Program-made: the position numbers and the translations under genes
In this document: positions 39,101 to 51,319 of the stretch, in pieces
Numbering within the stretch: the stretch's first letter is position 1
Layout: each line of letters starts with the position of its first letter
Notes under the pieces: model-generated
Databases searched by the model: none
Told to the model about the DNA's origin: nothing
Seen by the model: the letters and a program-made list of their open reading frames with translations, nothing else
From: Agelaius tricolor
Taxonomy: Eukaryota > Chordata > Aves > Passeriformes > Icteridae
Assembly (NCBI GenBank): GCA_023055355.1
Contig: JALJCS010000009.1
Location: 25,383,001 to 25,447,000, forward strand
DNA length: 64,000 bases
Direction: 5' to 3'

Positions 39101-42100
39101 GATTGTGGTAAAATGTGAGGCATGTTTGTGGTGCAGGGGACAGACATATGATGGCTTCCACTTTGATGAACCAAACATTGTTGCTGCCAGTGCTGTATCT
39201 GTTGTGGGATTAAAAGTGGCCTCATTGGGAGCACTGCTGTGGGGTTAAACTAGGTCATCTTCTTGCTGGGGTGAGAACAGAGAGTTGCAGTACCAAAATC
39301 CACCCTGCCTGCAATTCTGGAGTTGCTCTGCTGATGGCAGTTGGAATTGCTCTGAGTTTACAGTGCTGAGACTGAAAAAAGAATTTGGCAGGGTAATCTC
39401 CAGAGCTATTGAACTGGCACCTCTCCCCAGAGCTATGTTTAGTTAACATTTACAATGGGAAAGCAAACGAGGCATGATTCTCCAAACCTTGAACCCTGTT
39501 GAGGGCTGATTGATCTTGAATGCTGGCAATCCTGATTCTCCCAAACACAAATAAGCATGTATATAAATGTGACCACAATTTTCCTTCATCCTCTTAAAGA
39601 ATGCAGCACAAGTCATATTTAATAACAGAGAAATGATGCAAGGTTTCCCTCCAGCTGTTTCTGTGTAGACTCTCTGCCCTTACTTTGGGAGGGGGTTTAA
39701 CTATCTAGTGAAATGTCCAGTGAGTCTTACATCTGCACTGAATGGTGGTGAATGCTAGCATTCACTGGAATTTGCCACAAGCTGGTAACTGACTGGGATG
39801 AAAGTCAGGCCCTGCAGTCCTGGGCTGTGGAGTGAATGGTTGTTTGTCAAGGAAGCAGTAAGGGAAAAGCCATTATAAGAGAGAGCCTCCCTGTGCTTGG
39901 AGAGACCCTTCTGGTAGGTGAGAATGGGCTGATGTGCCAGGCAGGGCTGACACCAATTGGCACCATTAATCCAGGACTCAAATGACAGGGAGTTAATGCT
40001 CTGCAGGGTGATTATTGCAAACACTGTGCCTTAATTGTTTACCTCTGTTTCATGGAGCCAGTTGACAGTCAGCTCAATAGATTTCAGGTCGGTTTTCTAG
40101 TGGGGTAATACTTGTTTTTCAGACGAGGTTTAGAAAGCTGAGTGGAAGTGAAATTGGTTGTGGCATGCTGTCTGTTGTTACAGGGAATAATGGGAAAAAG
40201 GCTGGGAATCAAGAAAAGATGAAAAATGAAAATGTAGGTGTCAATAAAGCCGCAAGATGGGAGAGCCAGCAATTAAACAGGAATGGATTTACATGGGAAT
40301 GGGAATAGCAGAATGGGCTTTTGCTCAGGATCAGTGTGTATTAGTGGGACTGCAGAGGGGACAGGCTTTGGATGGAGTGTGGCTGTAGGGTGCAGCTGAG
40401 GTTCATCTCCAATGCAGTGCAGATGAGCTTGCCTGAGGCCAGGAAAAGCAGGGAATGCTGCAGAGTGGTTGGCAGAGCTGGGTGTGAAAAGTCCCAGGCT
40501 GGCATAGTGTAGAGGCCAGCTGGGCAGGAACAGAATTCACATGGCTGTAAGAGCCACTTCTATTGCACTTCAGCAATTTTCCTGTCTTAAGAATGAAATG
40601 TCAGTTGTAAAAAGAATAGAAAAGCAATTATCTGGATTGTGGAGTTCCAGGGGCAGCAAGTCCTGGGTCTTGCCCTGAATAAAATCTGCCAGGAGCAACA
40701 GAAACAAGCTGTAGTCATCCCCAGCTATTTCTCCCACTCAGTCCTGGCTGTATCATCTGAAGGGACTCTATGAATTCTCCAAGGGATTTTGTTATTGCTA
40801 TTGATTTTACATGGGAGATTCTTAGATAGGGGGGTTATGGGTCAGCAGCACAAAGCCTTAAGATAAAGGAATCTTCATAGTGCTGCTCCCATGTGCTGCC
40901 ATAGCTGCTGGCAACTCCAGTGCTGTTCCACCAGCCTCGTAGCACCTCTTTCTGGGAGAAGTTGAGAAGGGAATAGCCACTTTACTCTGATCAAGGGGTA
41001 GAGAGAAAGTAGAATTCAGGTTCTTCCTTATTAAAACATGCTACGCACAGCACAAAATATTCTAATGTATGTATTTAGAATATACTGCAGAGCTATTTAT
41101 TTCATTTTTTTTTTAAAGCCCAAACACTTTAATAATAATAATAAAAATGCTATCTATATATGGTATCTTCATATCTCAAATATTTATAAACATAGTTATC
41201 TTTGGTTGACTGATTCCAGGAAGTTTGCCAGCACATCAAAGCGGTGACATTTTACATCTCATATTCTTTTCATTGTGAGGAATGAGATGCTTCTCCATTT
41301 CTTAACTGATTTTTCAGATTTTCTTTTAAGACTGGAGCAATTGGGTAAAACCTTACAGATTCTAGAACAGACAGGAAATTCCAAGAGACTTAATAAACAC
41401 CATGCTCGGCTTGATGTTGCTGTAGGGTATTGAAAAGAAATATTATTGACCATTAGTCTGCCACACAGACACATCTATAACTTGCTGTCTTGGGCAATAA
41501 GGCTGTAGCTATAACTGGTTACAGATGACTTTCTCAAGCCTGGCCTCTGTCTCACAATCCCTAGAGCCAAAGTCTTATCTGTTCATCACACCCTCTAGTT
41601 CTGAGGTGTGACAGGGCAAACAAGTGGCCAGTGGTGCCTTGGTAGAGTGTGTCAGAGAGCCGACCTTCAGGTCAGGCTGTTAGGTATAGGAATGGCATGC
41701 TTTTGTGAGTAGCTCATTGTAGATGGAAATCAGGGACTCTTTGAAATGATTGTCACTTTATTGTCATAATGTCTTTTCACCAAGGACTGGTGTGTTGTGT
41801 TTGTTATGCATTTTACTTGGGACTTGCTCTCTCTGTGAAATCCATAAAGGAAATGGTATGGCATTCTTGGGTGCTCGAGTGGATATTCTCTCCAAATGTT
41901 TTTAAAGGTCCATCTTCTAATTCAATCCCTAAGAGGCTTTTCAGAAACTGAAGTGAGCAATTGGAGGCAGCTGCATCATATCTCAAATGACCTACTCAGT
42001 CCTTCCTTTTTTGATTTCTTCCTCATGTAGGTTATCCATTTGTAACTAAAATCATAGTGCCAAAGGCATTTTTGCATTGTGTAGAAACCATTCATGCACA

Positions 42101-42685
42101 TCACTTTAACAATGGGGGGGCAGACCTCTTGAGCACTAGGCTAACCAGTCGTGTAAGTGAAGGCTTTAAAGGAGAAGGGAAGAATGATGGGTGCAATGTG
42201 CAGGGGTCCGGAAGACAAATGAGCACTATGAAATGGATATGGTCTGCACAGCTTTGAATAATATTCAGTGTTTAGTCCACCATCAGGATACCATCAAATG
42301 GGGCTTCTTCCAGTGTGTAATGTTACATTGTCATCTTCCTCATTCTCTAATTGAGGTGCTCCTCATCACAGCTAGCCCAGCTAATCTTCTAAGCCAGCTC
42401 TTCACATTGGGACCTCTACTAAGTGAGGAACTTATATCAATCTATATAATATATAAAATAAAAATAAACATATAAAATAGATGTGCAAGTCTGTGCACAC
42501 ATGCATTTTTGTGTGTGTCTGTCTCTGCACATAACAGAATCTTTCAGGAGAATAAAGCCAGAGGTATTCAGGCAAGCAAATGGTATTCAGGAAATTAAAT
42601 AAAGCCAGTCCTCAACCTTTCATGACTGGACATGGCACAGCTAAGAGGCAGGAGTCTGAATAAATGCTGTCTCCTCTCAGCCCCA
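27115..42685. other. Long unique non-coding stretch, no gene seen
   Basis: Fifteen kilobases with no supported gene, RNA or clear repeat. Frames of up to 147 codons (29587-30030 +) and 129 codons (34168-34557 +) lack domains. AT-rich stretches at about 31880-32170 and 36100-36400, and a mixed stretch at 29525-29640, have the look of possible conserved non-coding elements, but this is an impression only. Simple sequence includes an AT-rich run at 42430-42478 (tatataatatataaaataaa). A faint CR1-like phrase occurs at 35835-35870. Confidence 0.45.
42430..42478. repeat. AT-rich low-complexity stretch
   Basis: Nearly all A and T, built from tata and ataaa words. It is followed by GT-rich text (gtgtgtgtctgtctctgcac). 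No function is indicated. Confidence 0.7.
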
Positions 42686-42689
42686 AAGC

Positions 42690-43172
42690 CACACTGGGTT
42701 GAAGGAAGCTCCAGGAAGAGGAGTGACAAAAATGATAGGTTTGGAAAATGTAGCATAAATGAGAAGATTAAGGAGACTGGTATATATTCATTGAGGAGGA
42801 AAGATGTGTGAAGGAAGATGTAATCACTGCCTGCAAATCCATAAAGAAATTCTACTGAGAGGATGGGGATCCATTTTTCTCGGTGGTTGGTACAAACAGG
42901 CCTAAGACATAATGGTCCTGTGCTACAACAGGGAACAGTTAGTAAAAAAATATCAGGGGAAACTTTATAACTCTAGGAACAGTTTGGCGACAGAGCAAGC
43001 TGCCAAGGCACACTGTAGAGCCACCAGCACGGGAGATATTCAAGGCAGGGATGAGTCACCCATCTGTCAGGGATGGTTTAGGTGTAATCAGATCTGCCAC
43101 AATGTGCAGCAATGGCCTGGATGATGCACCAGAGGTCTTTTCTCACCCAAATGAGTCTGTGATTTGTCACGT
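42690..43172 (+). mobile_element. CR1 LINE 3' end, sense, with tail
   Basis: One frame at 42732-42755 reads MIGLENVA, and a shifted frame further on reads IYSLRRKD. These correspond to the [30 protein letters not shown] region near the CR1 ORF2 C-terminus, now broken by stops and a frameshift. Downstream, the 3'-UTR phrases gaaactttataactctagga, ggcgacagagcaagctgcca, caccagcacgggagatattc, gtcagggatggtttaggtgt and agaggtcttttctcacccaa follow the usual order. The end, tgagtctgtgatttgt, is a degraded ATTCTGTG octamer tail. Sense orientation and the 3' end are therefore secure. The 5' truncation point is approximate. It is a dead copy. Confidence 0.85.
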
Positions 43173-43472
43173 GTGCTTATTCCAGTGTGTGGTACTCTGT
43201 ATGTGTGTTTGTGCTCAGTTCCTAATGTTCCCATGTGTACTGGGCTGTACTGTCAGTGCTCCAAACGCTTTCTCTCTCTTTCTTGCCCATTGACTCCCTC
43301 TGATCTATTTCTCCTACATTTCCATGTTTGCTTCCTGATTGCTGATCCTTTATTTCAGTGTGCCCTCTTGCCTCTTTTTGTCTTCATTTCACATACACTT
43401 GTGAGTGCTTTCATGCTTTTGCCCCGTGCCTGATCATGAGCACACATGCCCCTCTTCGTGCTTACTGCACTT

Positions 43473-43533
43473 TTCTCCTCCTGCCTGTCCTCCAGTGAAA
43501 GCAGTGGGTGGAGAAGGGCAGGCAGGAGGAGGA
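43473..43533. repeat. GC-rich hairpin (13-bp perfect core, 23-nt loop)
   Basis: CTCCTCCTGCCTG (43475-43487) is the exact reverse complement of CAGGCAGGAGGAG (43519-43531). Pairing continues inward to 43491/43515 with one T-G wobble, and outward by one wobble and one pair, giving about 19 paired positions around a 23-base loop. It lies in unique sequence downstream of a CR1. A transcribed precursor-like hairpin is conceivable, but there is no evidence of expression. Confidence 0.8.
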
Positions 43534-43534
43534 T

Positions 43535-46315
43535 TTTCCTTTCTGTAACAGAACTACTGGAAATCACCCAGTTTGGGTTTGAAGGAGGTCCGTATTTTTG
43601 GAAATACTCCAGTCCCATGGGTATATGATGCCTGACAAGAGGTGGAGCATTAACTCTGCTGTGTGGTTGACAGATCTGCTTCACATCTGATAGTCTAGGG
43701 CTGTGCACAGGACAAGCTTGAGTGGCCTGCACCCCTCCTCATGACTTGCCTTGCACCCACTTCTCTGCAAGCCCCACATAAGAGCTGAACAAGCCATCCT
43801 GGCCATCTGACAGCAACAACAGGAATAACTCACAGACACTGACAGCAGCCTTGCTGATGGTGTTGTGCTGCATCTTCCTGAACCTGCAGCAGCATTAGGA
43901 GTGCTTTACAAAATTAATATGGGTTAAGTGCTTGTGCTGAGTGCCAGGTGCATTTTAGAGGGCAAAACCAGGAAAGGTTTCTTCCATCAGCAATGAATAT
44001 GCTTGGACAATCACCAAAGCCCAGTGACTGGTACTAGCTGTTACTGTGACAGACAGGATCATTAAGGTGCTTTTATTTTAGGTGTATGGGTGTGTACACC
44101 TGTGTGTACAGGAATCTCTTTATTGCCTGTATTCATTTCATAAAATAAATTAGATTACCCAAGGATACGTTCACTCTACATCACTTGCAGTTTTCAAATC
44201 ATTATCAGATGTCTCTCTGAAATGTTTTCTTTGCTTCACTCATAAGTTTTTGAGTCAGAAATGGGGAATTTATGGGTGAAATGTCTGACTGCTTCCCTCA
44301 GGGAGAAATCCTAGGTGATCTAACCTCTTCCTTTCTAATATTTAGTAACAGTGTAGCTAAATGCTGTATTAAGAAACTTAAATTTCAGTATGCTTAAGCC
44401 AGGGGATACCCAAGCTAGATGTATGTGAAACCTTGCATGGAAACAAAGGAGTCAGTGGTAAATGCATTAATATTGATAATGAATATTCATGTTTACTCTA
44501 AAATCATTTGGACCTGCCTTATAATGGCTACACTAAAATTGCTTTCCAAAATTACAGTTGAGCTATTGCTCTTGCTGCTGGTTTCCTGCAAGTCTGTGTT
44601 CTCCCCTTTCAGTGTGTGGCTCCACAGAGGTTTTCATAGAAAGTGGTGTTGCTCTTATATTTTTTTCTTCAACCTTAATCACCGTTATGTATCATCTTTT
44701 GTGCATCCATGCTTTCCCATATATGGCAGATAAGCAGAAGATATGAAAGTCATTTGTACAAAAAAATGCATAGTAAATTGTGTTAAACAGCATGCTACAG
44801 ATCAAGACTGGCAGCAAAAGTAATAGTGAAGATGTGCTGGCATATAGAAGGGTTTATAATGAAATTGCAACATTAGCAATTTCATTGTTGGTGTTTCTTT
44901 AATATATCTTATGAGAAATGCTCTATTACTGCTTAAAGTAATTACTTTGTACTTGAAAACATGCATATATTTAAATGCCAACTGATGGTAAAAATCTCAC
45001 TTTTCAATTTACTTGTACTTGGACATTTAGAAATATATTGATAACTTTCAGATCAGTAGTTTTATGGGATAAATTCTTTACTCAAACTCTCACTCAATTC
45101 AAAAAAGAATTTAAAAGTAGTTTACAGAAAGCAGATTGATTACTGAAAGTAATATTGGAACTTTATTAAGACAGTCAAAAATAAATCACAGGCAAACTAC
45201 AAAATAGTTAGATTGATACGTAAGAGACCTAGTCAAACAAATCATCAGTTATCATCATGAAAACTCTACACTGTTAATACAAGTCTCTATGCATATTTCT
45301 CAAAGAAACAGCTTTGGAGATAGTAGCATAATGAATTACTGTGAAGAGGTGTATCTGTCTGCAGCAGAGAAAATCTATCTTATTTTAAATGTGCATGTGT
45401 GCTGAGAAAATTATTAACATACAATCCTGGCACCAAGGAGAATATGGCATAAAAAGAAGCTTAGAGGTCATTTGCTGTGATGAACCAAGTAATAGCAACC
45501 CCTAATAAAACAGAATTGAGACAGGGTAGGGGAGGAAGGTGTGCTTAGAAGAAATTCAGAAGCTTTTGCCCTCAGTTCCTAAAATTGTATGGGTCAATTA
45601 GGACAAATACATCTTTCTCAGGAGTAGTATCTTTTGGTAATGGAGAAGCAATGGCAAAGAAGGATGGCAAGGGATGACACAGAATTTGGGTGCAATTTCT
45701 ATGTTATCCCAGGCATGGACCATCTATGTGGTAAAAGGAGAGAGACAGAGCTCCTTTCTGTATTCCAGTACTCCATTAAGTGTCCTTGTCTGACCACACT
45801 CACCTGAGCATCATTTGTTAGAACTGCTACCCCATTGCTTGCTCAGTGACTCAGGGACCAATAATGGGTTGTGATCAAAGGTACATGCTGCTGGACCCTG
45901 GCAGTAACCTTTCCCTTTCCAGGAAGGATCTGGGCACAAGTAAATCAGGAAGCCTTCTGGGGGGGTCAGAGCATTCTCATCTTTAGGCTGGAGGGTGGTG
46001 ACATCCTAATTAAAGTAATGAGAAAGCAAATAAAATGGCCTCACAATATGAGTGTGGAAACCCTCAAACTCAAAGATACCACCCTGCCCATTAATGAGTT
46101 TATTTTCATTCTTCTTCAGTGTGACTGTTGTGAGAGTGTGACTCTTGTATGAAGGAAGATATCTTCATGTGTATTACTGATCATGTTTAAGGGCTCAAGT
46201 CCAGTCCAAGACCTTGTCTCCTTAATTTTGGGCAGGAAGTAATTGGAAAAGGGCCTTGGTTTGAACGTATGGCATAACAACAACACACAATCCATTATGT
46301 AAGCAAAGAATCAAT
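43535..46315. other. Unique non-coding sequence, AT-rich
   Basis: No gene or clear repeat is supported. The stretch at 44640-45450 is markedly AT-rich. It includes the 11-bp perfect inverted repeat at 44858-44886. The region around 44200-44350 has CR1-like phrases that are too weak to call. Confidence 0.45.
44858..44886. repeat. 11-bp perfect inverted repeat with 7-nt loop
   Basis: AATGAAATTGC (44858-44868) and GCAATTTCATT (44876-44886) are exact reverse complements around aacatta. AT-rich DNA makes such hairpins less surprising, so no role is proposed. Confidence 0.85.
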
Positions 46316-46317
46316 GC

Positions 46318-46395
46318 AAAGAAAGGAGAGTCTTACCCAAGGCCATACAGGAGATATGTCAGACCTGATATCTGAACTGACAGGCTCCTCCGTTG
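46318..46395 (+). mobile_element. Possible MIR-like (core) SINE fragment
   Basis: The phrases gagtcttacccaaggccata followed by cagg, then gatatctgaactgacaggct and cctccgttgccc, parallel the MIR core and 3' half (gacttgcccaaggtcacacag...ggatttgaacccaggtctcctgactccc) in order and spacing. MIR-like SINEs are ancient and shared across amniotes, so a diverged copy in a bird is plausible. It is short and well diverged. Chance similarity cannot be excluded. Confidence 0.45.
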
Positions 46396-46399
46396 CCCT

Positions 46400-48575
46400 A
46401 AAAAGAATCCCAGAAGTGGATTTTTTTTTTAACAGCAAAAGAGTAGAAGATCTGCCTAGACATGTCCCTGTCCAGCTCAAGCATATTGCCTGGTGCTTTG
46501 TCCAGTCTAGATGCTTCCAGTAAAGGACTCCATTTTGCCATGTTGTGGTATAGCTAAGTTGGTCTGAAGTAGGGAGAAAATGTTTACCCAGAAGCTTCCA
46601 TTCCCAACAGCTGGTCTTGTGACATGAGTTGGAAAACAGGTGCTCCAGACACTTGGTGATAAAGCTGGCCATCAGTTTTGCACGCCTATGCTCACTGGAA
46701 ACTGCTCAACTCCTTGGGCTTGCGGCTGCTCCTGTGCCCCTCAGAGGTGCTGTTGCCAGTGGAGTGATTTGAAGGGTGTCAGTCTGAACCTGCATTCAAA
46801 TTCAATCATATCAAGATGAACCAAGAAGCTGAGGTGACCTATTAGCACAGCCAGCAATTTTTGTATTTTTCTGATTATGTTTTATATATCTCTTTACCCT
46901 TTGTTCAGTTACGGCAGGATCCCTTTCTTCTTGTCCGCTTATGTTCTCTCTCAGTGCTAAGTGCCAGCTGTCACTGCCTGCTGGATAATTACCATTTTAC
47001 AAACAGTGTTTAGGGAAATGCCATCAGTTTCTGAATATGTGGCTGTCAGGGCTTATTTGAGGGGCTTTCCTATGTTAACTACCTCTTCTCTTTTCAGGCA
47101 GGAGGGCAAGGGAGGGGAAGGAAGCTGGGAGATCTGTCTTGTCTCCAGGCATTTGAAGAAAAATTGCATTTAATCTTTTTCGCATTTTGACTGTCAATGC
47201 TTATTCCTTCCCCCACCCTCTCTCCCAGTTTATGCTCTCCTCTCACTTTTTCTTTATGACAGGCTGCTCTGTCCTCCTTTTGTGGCCCCAGTGGCCTGCT
47301 AGTCACTGGTGGCAGCAGAAAAGATAGAGCTGCTTATCTTGGGGGGTTACTAATGGGAAGGAGGGCACATTCTTAGAAATAATCATGGCCCCTCATTACT
47401 GTAATATGCTACTTAAAGCTACATAGGTCTGCCTGAGGTTAAGCGGGGAATCTGGAAAAAAAGCTTATATTCTGATTGCCTTACTGCAAGAAGCAGTTGC
47501 ACGAGCACAGCCAGGGAGGGATGGAGTCTAGATGCTGCTGACAGAGGCTGAAATGCTGAATTTCAAAGCCAGGCCATGGAGAAAGACATCATTTGCTAAG
47601 ACATGGTTCTTCCAGGATGCAGACTATACAGATGGTCCCATGTGTGAGAGTGGCAGGGAAGAAGACAGGATGGCCACAGCATTTGATTCTGGTCTAATTT
47701 GCCTTCGCTAAATAAGGTAATGAAAGATGCATAAAAAAATAATTTATGTTCACTTGGAAGGGCTACATCAGACTTGAGCTCCCCTCAATGCCAAAACTTT
47801 CTGCTGTCTTTTAAAGAACCTCCTTCCCCTAAGTGACAACTGGTAGCAGTTTCTTAATCATTTCTGTAGAGCTTTGGTCAGAAGGAGTTAGCATGAAAAT
47901 CAGGGCCATGTGTACTACTAGTTCAAGACATGTGATCTGGTCCCAATAGTACCCACACCCCTGAAAGGTTTTCTTCAGAGTGTAAGTATTTTGGCTTTCT
48001 AATGATTTTTGCTACCTGTCCACTCTGGGGACACTCCAGGAGAAGACAATGGAGGCTATTTCTCAGGCACAGTAAGAGCTCTGAATTTCTTGCCACATAC
48101 TGAAAAATGGGAAGGGGGTAGAGGAGGGTTCCAGGGGTGTGGATCTCAGACTCTGTTGCAGCCAGGGACAAAGGTTTAAATGCCATTTGAAAGATTAAGA
48201 CCTCAGTGCAGCTGTGATTTGGGCTCTTGGACCAATGTGGTTTTGCACTTAAATAATAAAAACTCTAATGTCTGGCAGGCAGAAGGGATTCAATATACAG
48301 GCCTCTCTCTGCCCCAACAGTGGCAGAGTCGGACATCACTCCCACCCATTCCTCTGGGTTTATGCTGCCTGGTACCAGCCAAGGCAGAAGCAGCTATCCC
48401 TTATCTTCAGATCCCTCTCCCACATTTTTTCCGTTGCCCCTCATGTTGCACACTGGGCTTGATCTCGTTGCTATGGAGATGCACATGTGATGTGTCTGAC
48501 TTCATGCATGCTACTTCTGGAAGCTGAGGGAAACAGTGCTTCTGCTCCGTGAGCTGGGGCCTTGGGAGGAGAGAA
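46400..48575. other. Unique non-coding sequence
   Basis: I see no gene or named repeat. At about 48466 the word gttgctatggagatg resembles half of an RFX X-box, but a single motif has little weight. Confidence 0.45.
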
Positions 48576-48579
48576 GGAA

Positions 48580-48621
48580 AGGTGTCCTATGTAAGGTGTC
48601 CTATGTAAGATGTCCTATGAG
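48580..48621. repeat. Three-copy 14-bp tandem repeat
   Basis: The unit aggtgtcctatgta occurs twice exactly (48580-48593, 48594-48607) and a third time as agatgtcctatgag (48608-48621). It is a short minisatellite-like array, possibly polymorphic. No function is evident. Confidence 0.9.
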
Positions 48622-48624
48622 CCT

Positions 48625-50925
48625 GGTGCTGTGACTTTTCCAAGGTCTTGCCACTGTGCAGATAGGCAGGGGCAAACAGCAAGGTCGTCCGGAGGTGTGC
48701 ACTGCCAGCAGTCCCTTGCCTTGGAGCCCCCTCTGTGCTATCTGGGGTCAGGTCCCACTCAGCATTGTGTAAGTTATATGAATCCTGTGGCTGATGGGCA
48801 GAGGAGGATGTAGCAGGAAAACAGGGAGGCAGCAGCCAGCCTCCCTGCAGCTGAAGGGTCTGGGTGGCTCAATCCCTGGCCCATTGCTTCCAGGGGCAGC
48901 ACCAACCTAGACCAGAAGCTTCCCCCTGGTTCTCTGCAAGACCCTCCCTCAGCGTCTAATTCATGGCTCTGCTCTGAACTACTGCATGGGAAAAGTATAA
49001 TGGACATGGAAATGGAAGGAAAATTAGGGAGGAGAGCTACTCAAGTCCCATATAGAGAAGCAAGGAACTAACTTCTGATATCTAGGTTTTTCCCCCATCT
49101 GTCCTTTGAAAAGGAGATGTCCCAGCCAACACCTGCTGGTGCCTTCCCTTTTTCTGTCCATATGTTGTTAGTTATGCACCTTAAGGCAGAACAGGAGACT
49201 GAACTTCTGAAGGGTATTGAATACAGAGGGAAACGGATGGATCTCAAGAAATTAGTATTTCTGAGGTATGCCTCAGCTTCTCCCCTCCACAGCAAGGCTG
49301 AAGAGCACACCAGCCCCTTCTTCACTGAAACAGACAAGTAGGTTGCTCAAAAAAAAATCATGTCTTATTTTGAAAAGTATTATGTCCGCCTGCTGTTCAC
49401 AGTCAACATGTAATGAAACACGTTCATTAGCCATTTGGGTCATCACTTCTCATGCTTTTCTGTATTTGAGCTGCTCAGCAGCAGATTGCAAGGCATTTTT
49501 CTAGCCATCCTTCCCAACCCTCTGATAGTGATAAGCAATATGTTTTGTACTGTTAGCGTCATGGTTATAAATGACCGCCGTACCACATGCTACCCAAATT
49601 TAACATGCTCAGGCAGTTCTGTCACTGGCAGCTACTCCATTCCTTAATATCTGTCCCTAGAGTGAAACTGCTTTTAAGGGATAGAATGGCAGCCACCTCC
49701 TCCTGTTGCACTGGGTAGGAGACAAGACTGTCCTACTGCAGTGAAATTTGCTTCTCACCCCTTTGTTTCAACACCATTTGCTGAATTGTTTCAGTGGCAT
49801 CATCAGGCTCAGTGAGTTACTGTGACTTTTTCTAGGTATTGGCATCCTGAAAGATTCAAATCCCTCTGTGTGCCACTACCTTCTAGCACACTTCTATCCA
49901 TCCAGCCATGTAAGTCCTTGCCTGGGTAGTGTCAGAGCACTCCACAGATTTCAATGCAGCAATTTCTGAATTCCCAAGGCAGGGAAGAGTTAGCAAGCAG
50001 AAGTCTTGCACTGGAAACGGAGCCCTGGTAAGGTCAAGCAGGTGGTTCAAGGTCAAAGCATGAAGTCTGGCAGCTCTAAGAGCTAAGCCTGTGCCTGCCA
50101 TTTTCCAACCCAGAGCCTTAGCCACAGACCTGTGCTTCCTTCCTCTGGAAGCAGCTGGTTTTCTTCCATCGTTTTTGTCTCTTAATTTCCTTCTCTCTGT
50201 GCTGTTTTTTATCACTTAGCCCACAGAGCAATTGTGATCCTGTTTACTTGAGAGATGCTATACAAAATACAGTTGTATTGTATTTCATTTCATCTGCAAG
50301 CCAGCTTTCTCGGAGGTAGGCCAGTTGCCAGGGAGGAAAAATAACCAACAAAGCAAAGGGCAGGAGTGTTCAGCACTTTCTTGAATTTGATCTATTTCTT
50401 CCCTTAACATACACACAGAGCCAAACCAAACTATTTTACTGTATGGAAGGGGCTTACAGTTAAATGTGAGTACAGTGCAGGCAGAGTCATTATCTAATGA
50501 AAGGAGGCTTATTGACTCCCTTCTGTCAATTTAAGACCACCTCTTCTCCTCTGATCTTTCAAGGGTAAACTTGAGCTATTAAAGTTAAACAAAACTTGAA
50601 ACAAATCTGGACCATGTCCATCAAGGAAATTGCTATGCCAGGCAGTTTAGAAAGCCCTGTGTTTGCACTGAGAGGGCAGGTGTATCCCAATAACCACGTT
50701 GTGAGTCTGAGAAATCAGAATAACCACCCTCGTGGCATGGTAGTGACCCAGTTACTTCAGTCAGTGAAGCCAGGACCAGAGAGTCTGGATCAGAGGGAAG
50801 GTTGGACCGTGCAAGTTGTCACTGTGGTTTGAGCTGATCACTTATGCAGACAGCTCTTTCCTAAGTTGGCTGTTCTGTCAAAACCACTTTCATTGCTGTC
50901 TGAGCTGTTCTTTTTCTAAGCTGGC
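48625..50925. other. Unique non-coding sequence
   Basis: No gene or named repeat is supported. The first few hundred bases are moderately GC-rich, with overlapping frames on both strands and no recognisable product. Confidence 0.45.
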
Positions 50926-50927
50926 AA

Positions 50928-51251
50928 TTTTTTTTTTTTCTTTTCTTATGTGAGCACATTTTTGGATCAGATGGAAATACAAATGGAAACACCCTTTCTG
51001 GTCTTCAGCTCTTTCCATCCTGCTCCCAGTTCTGATCTCTTTCTGTACCTGTCTACTGTCTGTGTCTCTCTTGATTTCTCAGTGGCCCTTTCCCTTCTTC
51101 TCACAATCTCTCTTGCTCTCCCCTCTGCTTTTTCATTTGCCTGCCACTTTGTCTGAAGGGCACACCTAAATGAGCTGCTCTCCATTTCTCCCACCTGGTC
51201 TCCCTTCCTGCTTTTTTCTTGTTCTTCTCAGTGTGTCTCCTTCCTGTGCAG
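50928..51251 (+). other. Long pyrimidine-rich stretch ending at a splice-acceptor-like site
   Basis: From a 12-T run (50928-50939) to about 51250 the + strand is dominated by C and T, ending ctccttcctgtgcag at 51251, a good match to a 3' splice site. Beyond it a frame from 51252 stays open for 21 codons to a TAG, reading HKGLLNFLTFALSGEYD and onward. I recognise no protein there. Long pyrimidine tracts ending in CAG are common by chance, so an exon is unproven. Confidence 0.4.
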
Positions 51252-51319
51252 CACAAAGGCCTCCTAAACTTCCTAACATTTGCCCTCTCTGGAGAGTATG
51301 ACATACTTCTCTGCTAGTT

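Noticed and set aside
44200..44350. Possible CR1/L3 3'-UTR phrases
   Set aside because: Words such as aggtgatctaacc are suggestive but their order does not follow the element.
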